From assembly GCA_024687655.1 (NCBI GenBank), contig JAILEN010000170.1:1-34589 (forward strand): 34,589 bases of DNA, in the 5' to 3' direction. This document shows, piece by piece, positions 14,962 to 22,578 of this stretch; position 1 is the stretch's first letter, and each line of letters starts with the position of its first letter. Below the pieces are notes generated by a model. It was given only the letters and a program-made list of their open reading frames with translations. It had not been told where the DNA came from and ran no database searches. The position numbers and the translations under genes were made by a program. This stretch comes from Lachnospiraceae bacterium (GTDB lineage: Bacteria; Bacillota; Clostridia; Lachnospirales; Lachnospiraceae).

Positions 14962-15032
14962 GATTCTTCGCTTCGCTCAGAATGACAAAGTAAGTAGCCC
15001 GTGTCCTTCTGAGGGCGAAGCCCGAAGAATCT
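14961..15032. terminator. Large bidirectional hairpin made of two inverted REP-like elements
   Basis: Two copies of the dispersed element in opposite orientation (14961-14987 and 15002-15032) fill the gap between the convergent thiT and LTA-synthase genes. AGATTCTTCG pairs with CGAAGAATCT, CTTCGC with GCGAAG, TCAGAA with TTCTGA, and GACA with TGTC: about 26 pairs with two 2-base bulges, one mismatch and a 14-base loop. Each arm follows a stop codon. It likely protects or ends both transcripts. Confidence 0.75.
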
Positions 15033-15033
15033 C

Positions 15034-17094
15034 TTATTTATATTCACCGCCGGCGATGACTGTGTTTTTCGGCAGGGTGACCATGAAGGAATTGGACCGC
15101 TGGAAGACGGAGGAGGAGTTGTCCATAAAGGAATCTCCCACGTGCCCCACCTGGATGGTGTCGCCGTCATGGATATCCTTTTCATCGATGGAGAGCACCT
15201 GTCCGCTCATGTAGGTGGTGTCCACCTTTTCGTCATTGACAAAGACCTTGGACCACCTGGTAAATCCGTCGCCATAGATATAGAGCCTGTCGGCAAAGCG
15301 GTAGGTCCGGTCTATGGAGATATCATACATGCCCATGGCAATATCGGTGGAGGGATAGGGATCCCCGTCCCCATAGAGGTATCGCCTGCCGTACAAAAGA
15401 TCGTACTGCAGGGTACCCAGATCATAAATATATCTGTCGCTGCCGGCCTTTACGCCGGCAGCTATTTTTGCCTGATTGTATTTAAAAAAGTTGCCCTCGT
15501 GGATCCCGAGCCGGTCCATGTATTCAGCCACCACCTGGTAGGCATAGAGGTCTGCGTCCTTTTTTTTCATGCCAAAATTATTCCAGGTAACGTATTTGGT
15601 CTGGTACAGATCCCGGGTCTTAACCTCCCTCTCTCTATGTCCTATGGTGGGCAGGTGATCGCCAAACATGATCACCAGTGTATCCTCTCCGGTAGAATTA
15701 AGGGCCATGATATAATCCTGCATCCAGTTGTCCATATTATGGAGCATGTTGATATAGTAGAGCCACTGGTAATTTGCGGCGGTGGTCTTGCCCTTTGTAA
15801 TGACGCCAATGGCCGGATCCTTGATAACCTCGTACCCGGGGTAGTCGCCGTGAGTGCCGACGGTGATGGTATAGACAAAATCGGGGCCGTCGGTGGCTGC
15901 CATGGCGTCCAGGGTGGGCTGTATCAATATACCATCCGTAGGCCAGCTGCCCATGGGGGTGTAGTCGGTGATGTCCAGGGTCTCCTCGCAGATAAAGCGG
16001 TCAAAGCCCATTTTTGAAAAAGCGTTTTTCCGGGAATAGAAGTCTCCGCCGTAGTTGTGGACTGCAGTGGAGGAATAGCCCAGGGGCTTTAGCACGGAGG
16101 CTGCGGACTCGCAGTTTTTTATATCCTTGAAAACCGTCTTCTGGGGATATTCTCCCGGTCCGAAGAACTGACAGGTCATGCCTGTAAGCACCTCGAACTC
16201 CGTGTTGCAGGTGCCGGCGCCTACCACCGGAGCGGTCATGTGACCTGTGGAGTAGTTGTCCTCCAGGTAGTGGAAAAAGGGCATGGGATCCTCGTCGCAG
16301 ATGATGAAGTTGGCCTCGTCCACATCAAAATATGACTCCAAAAGGACCACGACGATATTGGGTGCATCCCCGGGATCCAGGGTGGTCTCATCATCGTTGC
16401 TTTTTCTGAGGATGGAGCGGATGGTCTTTTCGCTGTAGCCCAGGGGCCGGGTCATGCCGCGGTCAAGGGCGCTGGTGGCAAAGCCGTAGATATAGCCGTA
16501 ATCGGAATATCCCTGTGCCAGGTTTCCAAAATAGGAGGTGAGGACTCCCGTTTTACGGAGACCGTAGGTGAGGGGGATGACGGAGATGAAGGACAAAAGG
16601 ATGATGCATAGCCTGACGGGAAGGGAGAGGATGGACTCATCCGGTTTTGTTATTTTAAAAAGAATGATGAGATAAATGATATAGCCCAAAATGGCCGAGG
16701 CGGAAACTATGGCCTGGCCCCAGGAGAAGTAGTTGGTGTTTTGCATGGTCAAAAGATCCCCCACCATACCGATGTCGGAAAAGCCGAAGGGGGAGACCCG
16801 GTTGAAAAGGATGATGCAGTTGATGATCCCCAGGGTCACGAAAACCGCGGAGATGAGCATCCTCCAGAAGGTGCGCTTTTTTCCTATAAAGCTAAGGAGA
16901 TAAACCACGAAGATGAGATATGAATTGTAGAGGAAGGCTCCCGTGCGCTCGGTAACGAAAAGCCACGCCTCGCTGAAGCTGTGGCGGGACATCCATTCCA
17001 GGGCGAAGCACATCATAAGAGACAGCGGTATGTGCAAAATCACCGCATATCTTTTCATAATGGAGTTAATCTTGTTGCTCTTAGCTTCTTCCAT
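15034..17094 (-). CDS. LTA synthase family (phosphoglycerol transferase) membrane protein
   Basis: A 686-residue polyglycerolphosphate-synthase-type enzyme. Five membrane segments occupy about residues 14-33, 54-71, 78-97, 127-147 and 158-177. The extracellular sulfatase-like domain begins near 243. Visible active-site residues match LtaS: Glu253 in LLESYF (metal), Thr295 in GAGTCNTEF (nucleophile), His346 and Arg355 in HNYGGDFYSRKN, His414 in GTHGDYP, and Asp479-His480 in FGDHLP. Residues about 590-686 form a beta-rich extension beyond the usual catalytic end. The likely role is transfer of glycerol phosphate from phosphatidylglycerol to a glycolipid or polymer; whether it is the main LTA synthase or a paralogue cannot be told. 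No convincing Shine-Dalgarno precedes the ATG; an in-frame ATG at codon 13 is an alternative. Confidence 0.9.
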   Translation of the reverse strand: MEEAKSNKINSIMKRYAVILHIPLSLMMCFALEWMSRHSFSEAWLFVTERTGAFLYNSYLIFVVYLLSFIGKKRTFWRMLISAVFVTLGIINCIILFNRVSPFGFSDIGMVGDLLTMQNTNYFSWGQAIVSASAILGYIIYLIILFKITKPDESILSLPVRLCIILLSFISVIPLTYGLRKTGVLTSYFGNLAQGYSDYGYIYGFATSALDRGMTRPLGYSEKTIRSILRKSNDDETTLDPGDAPNIVVVLLESYFDVDEANFIICDEDPMPFFHYLEDNYSTGHMTAPVVGAGTCNTEFEVLTGMTCQFFGPGEYPQKTVFKDIKNCESAASVLKPLGYSSTAVHNYGGDFYSRKNAFSKMGFDRFICEETLDITDYTPMGSWPTDGILIQPTLDAMAATDGPDFVYTITVGTHGDYPGYEVIKDPAIGVITKGKTTAANYQWLYYINMLHNMDNWMQDYIMALNSTGEDTLVIMFGDHLPTIGHREREVKTRDLYQTKYVTWNNFGMKKKDADLYAYQVVAEYMDRLGIHEGNFFKYNQAKIAAGVKAGSDRYIYDLGTLQYDLLYGRRYLYGDGDPYPSTDIAMGMYDISIDRTYRFADRLYIYGDGFTRWSKVFVNDEKVDTTYMSGQVLSIDEKDIHDGDTIQVGHVGDSFMDNSSSVFQRSNSFMVTLPKNTVIAGGEYK

Positions 17095-17129
17095 TGGTTT
17101 TATTTATGTGTTAAAATTACAGTGCTTTA

Positions 17130-17160
17130 TGATCCTTCAGGCGGCTGTCCTTGGGATGAT
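17130..17160 (+). repeat. Degenerate REP-like copy
   Basis: GATCCTTCAGG ... GGGATGATA resembles the ends of the dispersed element, with a divergent centre. It lies just upstream of copy F and of the LTA-synthase gene start on the opposite strand. Confidence 0.4.
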
Positions 17161-17172
17161 AAGGAGCATTAA

Positions 17173-17257
17173 AGATCCTTCGCTGGGTTGAAGTCATCTC
17201 CGATGACTTCTTTGGGCTTCTGGCTCTGACAGAAGCTTCACCACGCTCAGGATGACA
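17173..17257 (+). repeat. REP-like palindromic element, copy F (long form with nested palindromes)
   Basis: Opens AGATCCTTCGCTGGG and closes CACGCTCAGGATGACA like the other copies, but holds two internal inverted repeats: GAAGTCATC/GATGACTTC (17190-17210, 3-base loop) and GCTTCTG/CAGAAGC (17216-17236, 7-base loop). It lies between two divergent genes, unlike copies A to E, which follow stop codons. Confidence 0.75.
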
Positions 17258-17265
17258 AAGGAACT

Positions 17266-17297
17266 TTGACAAGGGCGGCGTACGGGATGAATTATAG
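17266..17297 (+). promoter_or_regulatory. Possible promoter for the 17330 gene and murC
   Basis: A perfect TTGACA (17266-17271) lies in the divergent gap. The best -10-like hexamer (TTATAG, 17292-17297) is 20 bases away, longer than ideal, so the -10 assignment is uncertain. Confidence 0.35.
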
Positions 17298-17329
17298 CAC
17301 GATTTTTTACAGATGGCAAAGGAGAAACT

Positions 17330-19885
17330 TTGGAGCTTACATTTCGGGATAAGAAGATGTCGAAGGAGACAAAGCGACGTATACTGCTTTTGATAGCGGT
17401 ATTTTTTGTTGCATTGCTCTTTTTCAATTTTGTCCTGAACTTCAAGGAGAGCGAGACGGCCACGGCCATGACGCCGCCTTCCCTGCCGGTGATCACCGTG
17501 GACAGGGAGGGGCTGAGCGAAGCCAGGCTCTTCGGATATAAAAAGGAAATGGACGCCTGCTACATGAGGGATACGGTGCTGGCGCTGGATGAGAACAGGA
17601 CCATACCCATGACCATCCATACCCACGGTGCCAGGATAGAGGGGCTGTCCTATGAGATACGCAGTACGGACACCACCAGAAAGATCGCCGAGACCGAGAT
17701 AACCGATCTGGAGAGGGATGGGGATGTGATCACAGCCGCGCCCTCCCTGGAGAACCTCATCGAGGAGGGTGAGGAATACCTTTTGGTCATCAAGCTGGGA
17801 GTGGATGGAGAGACCATCAGGTACTACACCAGGATAATGATGACCGGTGACAGCTATGCCAGGGAGTGCATGGACTTTGCGGTTTTGTTTTCCAAGAAGG
17901 CCAGGGCAGGCAAGCAGGAGTTTCTGGCTACCTATATGGAGCCGGATCGGGACTATGCCGATGACGAGCTGTCCCACGTGACCATACACTCGCCCCTGGA
18001 CATGGTGGCCTGGAGTGGGTTTGAGGGCAAGCTTTTCGAGGATCCCGTGGCGGAGATCAAGGATATCAATTCGGACTACTGTGCCATCGAGCTGTATTAT
18101 ATTTTGCAGGCTGACTCGGGTGTGAGCCGGTATTACAACGTGAGGGAGTACTTCAAGCTGCGCTATGGCAGTGAGAGGATATTCATGCTGGACTATGACC
18201 GTACCATGGAGGAGATCCTGGATGAGGACAGGATCAGGATAGAGGGCAATGTGCTTAGCCTGGGACCCCACCCCGGAGAGCTGTCCTATCTGTCCAACGA
18301 GACCGGATCCATAGTGGCCTTTACCCAGGCGGGCAGCCTCTTTGAATACAACGAGAATACCGGTATCATGACCGGAGTCTACGATTTCAGGCGGGATGAC
18401 TTTTTGGACTGGCGGGCGGGACATGACGAGCACGCCATCCGTATCCTGAACATCGACGAGAGCGGCACCATGGACTTTGCGGTTTATGGATATATGAACT
18501 GCGGCAGCCATGAGGGAGAGTGCGGCATTGACCTTTTCCACTATGACGCCGCCACAGGCAGGGCCAGGGAGAGGATATTCATCTCCTCCACCGACTCCTA
18601 CCAGATCCTCTCCGCCAGGTTTTCAAGCATACTATACATGTCTACCAAAAACGTTTTCTACATCATGGTGGACGGGACGCTTTTGGAGGTCAACCTGGGC
18701 ACCATGACAAACCGGGAGGTGGTGACCGGTCTGTCGGAGGGGCAGTACGCTTCATCCAAGAGCAGCCGCTATTTTGCCTACATCACAGAGGAGAATGTGG
18801 CCGACTCCATCCATATGATGGATCTGGAGGAGGGTACTTCCTACGAGATCACTGCCAGGGAGGGCTCCCTGCTGCGTCCCGTGGACTTCCTGGATGAGGA
18901 CTTTGTGTACGGCAACGTGAGGGAAAAGGATATAAGTCCCGACGCCACCCGTCACATGATATACCCTATGAACCAGCTTTTTATCAGGCAGAGCGATGAC
19001 GAGGACGGCAAGGTCCTGAAGAAGTATAAAAAGACGGGATACTACATCACTTCATCGGAAAAGGACGGTACCACCCTGGTGCTCCACCGTGTGGTAAAAA
19101 GCGGCGATACCTACAAGAGCGCGCCGGACGATACCATCCGCAATTCATCCGGTGAGATGAACAAGGAGGTGGAGGTGTCCACGGCGGAGGACCCCATCAC
19201 AGGCAGCGGCATGCAGATCACCATGACGGATATCGAGTCCCTGGCCCATAAGGAAAACAGTACAGGCAGATCCGAGCTGGTGCTTTTGGACAAGGGGATG
19301 AGTATCTCGGTGTCAGCCGGTGAGAACAGCGACATGTATTTTTCCTATGTGGGATCCCAGATCATCTATGCAGGCAGCGACCTGACCAGGGCCATCGCAG
19401 AGGCCGACGCCCAGATGGGCATAGTGGTAGATACCAGGAGCCACTACATATGGAAGAGAGGCAGACCCTCCGTCAAGGACCCCATCACCGGCATAGTGGT
19501 GGGAAGTACCGATGCGGACGCCAACTCTGCGGCTAAGTGTCTGTCGGCCATGCTGGGTCTGGCAGGAGAGAATGTACAGGTCAACGAGCTTTTGTCGGCA
19601 GGGGAGTCACCGGAGGCCATTTTGAGAAGCGCCATGAAGGATCGTATGATACTGGATGTGACGGGATGCAGCCTGACGGAAGTGCTTTACTATGTGGGCA
19701 GATCCATGCCGGTATATGCGGGAATGGGTGCAGACGACGCTCTTTTGATAACAGGATATGATATGTACAACGTGATCGTATATGATGCGGACGCGGGTGA
19801 GAATAAAAAGATCGGACTGAAGGATGCGGCGGCCCTTTTTGAGGAATCGGGCAACGAGTTTTTGACTTACATGGAGGAAAAGTGA
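17330..19885 (+). CDS. Membrane-anchored protein with C39-like C-terminal domain, unknown function
   Basis: I do not recognise an established name. The 851-residue protein has one N-terminal membrane segment (about 19-38), so the rest is probably extracytoplasmic. The middle (about 300-560) is rich in short beta strands with Tyr/Asp turns, suggestive of a propeller. The last ~180 residues resemble a C39-type papain-like fold: a Cys in the helix AAKCLSAML (Cys737), the strand PVYAGM and the ITGYD turn followed by a VYDAD strand. The place of the usual catalytic His (GHYVVITGYD in C39 proteins) reads ADDALLITGYD (801-803), so it may be a non-catalytic domain. TTG at 17330 is preferred because AAAGGAGAAAC precedes it; ATG at 17357 is the alternative. 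Its stop overlaps the murC start (TGATG), so it is translationally coupled to peptidoglycan synthesis. Confidence 0.75.
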   Translation: MELTFRDKKMSKETKRRILLLIAVFFVALLFFNFVLNFKESETATAMTPPSLPVITVDREGLSEARLFGYKKEMDACYMRDTVLALDENRTIPMTIHTHGARIEGLSYEIRSTDTTRKIAETEITDLERDGDVITAAPSLENLIEEGEEYLLVIKLGVDGETIRYYTRIMMTGDSYARECMDFAVLFSKKARAGKQEFLATYMEPDRDYADDELSHVTIHSPLDMVAWSGFEGKLFEDPVAEIKDINSDYCAIELYYILQADSGVSRYYNVREYFKLRYGSERIFMLDYDRTMEEILDEDRIRIEGNVLSLGPHPGELSYLSNETGSIVAFTQAGSLFEYNENTGIMTGVYDFRRDDFLDWRAGHDEHAIRILNIDESGTMDFAVYGYMNCGSHEGECGIDLFHYDAATGRARERIFISSTDSYQILSARFSSILYMSTKNVFYIMVDGTLLEVNLGTMTNREVVTGLSEGQYASSKSSRYFAYITEENVADSIHMMDLEEGTSYEITAREGSLLRPVDFLDEDFVYGNVREKDISPDATRHMIYPMNQLFIRQSDDEDGKVLKKYKKTGYYITSSEKDGTTLVLHRVVKSGDTYKSAPDDTIRNSSGEMNKEVEVSTAEDPITGSGMQITMTDIESLAHKENSTGRSELVLLDKGMSISVSAGENSDMYFSYVGSQIIYAGSDLTRAIAEADAQMGIVVDTRSHYIWKRGRPSVKDPITGIVVGSTDADANSAAKCLSAMLGLAGENVQVNELLSAGESPEAILRSAMKDRMILDVTGCSLTEVLYYVGRSMPVYAGMGADDALLITGYDMYNVIVYDADAGENKKIGLKDAAALFEESGNEFLTYMEEK

Positions 19886-21264
19886 TGTACAGGATCGACT
19901 ATGACAAACCTATTCACGTACATTTTATCGGCATAGGCGGCATCAGTATGAGCGGCCTGGCTGAGGTGCTTTTAGACCGGGGCTTTACTGTATCGGGCTC
20001 GGATAATCAAAAGAGCGAGATAACGGAAAAGCTGGAGAGCCGGGGAGTGAGGATCGGCTATCCCCAGAGTGCGGACAATATCACCGGGGATATAGATCTG
20101 GTGGTGTATACCGCAGCCATCCATGCCGACAATCCCGAGTTTGTGGCGGCAAAGGAGGCGGGACTTCCCATGCTGGTGCGCTCTCAGCTGCTGGGGCAGA
20201 TGATGGAGCACTACGCCAACTCCATAGCGGTGGCGGGCACCCATGGCAAGACCACCACCACCTCCATGATCGCAGAGATACTGCTGCATGCAGGGGGCGA
20301 CCCCACCATATCCGTGGGAGGCATACTGGAATCCATCAAAAGCAATATCAGGGTGGGCAGGTCGGATGTTTTTCTGGCGGAGGCCTGCGAGTATACTAAC
20401 AGCTATCATGATTTTTATCCCAGATATTCCGTGATACTCAATGTGGAAGAGGATCACATGGACTTTTTCAAGGATATAGACGAGATCAGGGAGAGCTTTC
20501 ACAGGTTTGCGCAAAACACAGATCCCGACGGCGCACTTTTCATAGGAGGCGACATACCGGGACGGGATGTGGTGACCCGGGAGCTGGACTGTGACGTGGT
20601 CACCTTTGGCATCGAGGGGGACTGGGATCTGCATGCTGCGGATATTGTCTTTGACGACCATGGCAGGGCATCTTTTACTGCCATGCATAAAATGGAGGAG
20701 CTGGGCCGTGTGCAGCTGTCGGTGCCAGGCAGGCATAATATCGGTAACGCTCTGGCTGCCATAGGCGTATGCATGCGAATGGGGATCGGCTGGGAAGCCA
20801 TTGCTGCGGGACTTTTGGACTTTGGCGGAGCCAAGAGGCGCTTTGAGTACAAGGGCACATATAACGGCGCCGTGGTGATAGACGACTATGCACATCATCC
20901 CACGGAGATATCCGCATCTCTTGCTGCGGCCCAAAACTATCCCCACGACAGGCTCATCGTAGTCTTCCAGCCCCACACCTACACCAGGACCAAGGCATTC
21001 TTGGATGATTTTGCCAGTGCCCTTTCCGTGGCGGATCTGGTGATCATGGCAAAAATATATGCAGCCCGTGAGGATGATATCTATGGCGTCAGCTCCGACG
21101 ATATCCGGGTCAGAATAGAGAAAATGGGCACAAAATGTATTTATTTGGATACATTTGAGGCCATTGAGGACTATTTGAAAAAAAATTTAGTCAACGGTGA
21201 TCTGTTAATAACTATGGGGGCCGGAGACGTTGTAAAAATAGGGGAAGAGATACTTCAGGAGTAG
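19885..21264 (+). CDS. murC: UDP-N-acetylmuramate--L-alanine ligase
   Basis: A cytoplasmic Mur ligase that adds L-alanine to UDP-MurNAc with ATP, the first stem-peptide step of peptidoglycan synthesis. It has 459 residues, the usual length. The N-terminal Rossmann-like domain opens HFIGIGGISMSGLAE. The ATP loop is GTHGKTTTT (from residue 118). The central domain shows LNVEEDHMDFF, and the C-terminal domain carries DDYAHHPTEI and FQPHTYTRT. ATG at 19885 is chosen; it shares its A with the preceding TGA and sits seven bases after GGAGG. A GTG one codon earlier is possible. The first DnaA-box-like 9-mer starts immediately after its stop. Confidence 0.98.
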   Translation: MYRIDYDKPIHVHFIGIGGISMSGLAEVLLDRGFTVSGSDNQKSEITEKLESRGVRIGYPQSADNITGDIDLVVYTAAIHADNPEFVAAKEAGLPMLVRSQLLGQMMEHYANSIAVAGTHGKTTTTSMIAEILLHAGGDPTISVGGILESIKSNIRVGRSDVFLAEACEYTNSYHDFYPRYSVILNVEEDHMDFFKDIDEIRESFHRFAQNTDPDGALFIGGDIPGRDVVTRELDCDVVTFGIEGDWDLHAADIVFDDHGRASFTAMHKMEELGRVQLSVPGRHNIGNALAAIGVCMRMGIGWEAIAAGLLDFGGAKRRFEYKGTYNGAVVIDDYAHHPTEISASLAAAQNYPHDRLIVVFQPHTYTRTKAFLDDFASALSVADLVIMAKIYAAREDDIYGVSSDDIRVRIEKMGTKCIYLDTFEAIEDYLKKNLVNGDLLITMGAGDVVKIGEEILQE

Positions 21265-21369
21265 TTATCAACATTATCCACAATGAAGAGGGAAAAACGG
21301 ACCGTCTTTGTTGTGGATTTCTTTTCGGCTTAAACAGTGGCTTTGAGATACTTATTAACATTATCAACA
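21265..21369 (+). promoter_or_regulatory. Cluster of DnaA-box-like 9-mers upstream of the dnaD operon
   Basis: Four same-strand 9-mers form two abutting pairs: TTATCAACA (21265-21273) with TTATCCACA (21274-21282, the consensus box), and TTATTAACA (21352-21360) with TTATCAACA (21361-21369). The pairs are 87 bases apart. A weaker reverse-strand match TGTGGATTT (21312-21320) lies between them. The cluster ends about 47 bases before the -35 box of the replication operon. A DnaA binding or titration site is inferred. Confidence 0.72.
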
Positions 21370-21415
21370 TCCGGCGAGCCCTGTTTTGGTCGGGATTTGT
21401 TGGCAAAAAATCGCT

Positions 21416-21443
21416 TTGAAATGAGAGAGTCCTATGATATAAT
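21416..21443 (+). promoter_or_regulatory. Promoter of the dnaD-dnaC-prs operon
   Basis: TTGAAA (21416-21421) and TATAAT (21438-21443) are spaced 16 bases apart, with a TGA extension before the -10. The gene start follows 34 bases downstream with GAGAGGA as the ribosome site. Confidence 0.78.
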
Positions 21444-21477
21444 TCAATCACTTTTGAGGGATTGAGAGGAATAGACT

Positions 21478-22572
21478 ATGGCTGATATCTCATTAAAGGT
21501 GAGCGGTCTGTCCGTTACCTGCGTGTCCAATGCCTTTATAGATCAGTATATGGCACAGGCCACGGGTGAGTACGTTAAAATCTACATATATCTGCTGCGT
21601 TGTCTCGAGCAGGAGGGGGAAGCATTTTCTGTTCAAAAGATAGCATCAAAGCTGGGACATACGGGTCTGGATGTGAAGCGTGCATTCGATTACTGGGAGC
21701 AGCAGGGGATGATCAGACAGGAGAGGGATACGTTCGGGGAGCTCACTGGGATCTGTGTATTGGATCCTTTTACTCAGGGTTATGATCAGACGGCGCATAT
21801 GTCGGCAGATCGGCCCATTACCATCTCCGCTGCGGCGGGGAGCAAAAAGACAAAGAGGGAGAAAGCGGCGGCACCTGCGGCTGCGCCTGTGGAGGAGGTC
21901 CGGGTGGCCGAGACACGTCCCATGGATGATGAGGCGTTTTCGGAGCTTCTGTTTCTGGCAGAGACCTACAGCGGGCATACACTTTCACCCAAGGACATTG
22001 ACAGGATACTGTTCTGGTACGATGGTCTGGGGATGTCTGCGGAGTTGGTGGAGTACCTTATCACCTACTGTGCGGACAAGGGACATGGCAGCCTTTCCTA
22101 TATGAACAAGATCGCCGTGTCCTGGGCCGATGCAGGCATCAGTACCGTGGAGGAGGCCAAGGCAGAGACCAGCCGCCATTCCGAGATATACTATGCGGTA
22201 TGCACCGGTTTTGGCATCAGCGGCAGGAACCTGTCACCCGGCGAGATGGATTATGTCAGGAAATGGCAAAAGCTCTTTTCCGACACTGACATCATCAGGG
22301 AGGCCTGCGAGCGTACTGTTTTAAAGACAGGCAAGATAGCCTTTGGCTATGCGGACAAGATCATCAGCGACTGGCATGCCCGGGGAGTGGCGGATATGTC
22401 AGATATAGCGGCGTATGATCAGGCCTTTACCGAAAAGGCTGCTTCCAAGCAGCGCAGGCAGCCGGTTGGACACAAGCTTCAGCCCAGGGACAGCTTCCAC
22501 AATTTTACCGAGAGGGACTACGAGGACATGGAGGCTATCGAGGCCAAGCTTTTGGCCAGTGGCAGGAGATGA
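21478..22572 (+). CDS. DnaD-domain replication initiation protein
   Basis: A 364-residue protein of the DnaD/DnaB (Firmicutes primosome) family, which helps recruit the replicative helicase to DNA. Residues about 1-100 form a winged-helix domain (KIYIYLLRCLEQEGEAFSV, KLGHTGLDVKRAFDYWEQQG). A low-complexity Ala/Lys linker follows, then two tandem C-terminal DnaB_2-type domains, each ending in the family signature: YMNKIAVSWADAGI (from 208) and FGYADKIISDWHARGV (from 289). Two such domains recall DnaB-type architecture; DnaD has one. It is the first gene of an apparent operon with a helicase loader seven bases downstream. A strong promoter and a DnaA-box cluster lie upstream, suggesting control by the initiator. 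Confidence 0.93.
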   Translation: MADISLKVSGLSVTCVSNAFIDQYMAQATGEYVKIYIYLLRCLEQEGEAFSVQKIASKLGHTGLDVKRAFDYWEQQGMIRQERDTFGELTGICVLDPFTQGYDQTAHMSADRPITISAAAGSKKTKREKAAAPAAAPVEEVRVAETRPMDDEAFSELLFLAETYSGHTLSPKDIDRILFWYDGLGMSAELVEYLITYCADKGHGSLSYMNKIAVSWADAGISTVEEAKAETSRHSEIYYAVCTGFGISGRNLSPGEMDYVRKWQKLFSDTDIIREACERTVLKTGKIAFGYADKIISDWHARGVADMSDIAAYDQAFTEKAASKQRRQPVGHKLQPRDSFHNFTERDYEDMEAIEAKLLASGRR

Positions 22573-22578
22573 TGTGGC

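Noticed and set aside
15142-16017. Plus-strand open frame (291 residues) opposite the LTA-synthase gene
   Set aside because: Antisense to a gene with all catalytic residues in place; no ribosome site or domain.
17117-18541. Long minus-strand open frame (474 residues) opposite the C39-like gene
   Set aside because: It runs antisense to a gene with a good ribosome site and coding-like pattern, crosses a repeat element and has no recognisable domain. It is a shadow of biased codon use.
21265-21477. Possible replication origin
   Set aside because: DnaA-like boxes are present, but there is no dnaA, dnaN or clear AT-rich unwinding region, and the gap is short. A regulatory or titration cluster is a better fit.
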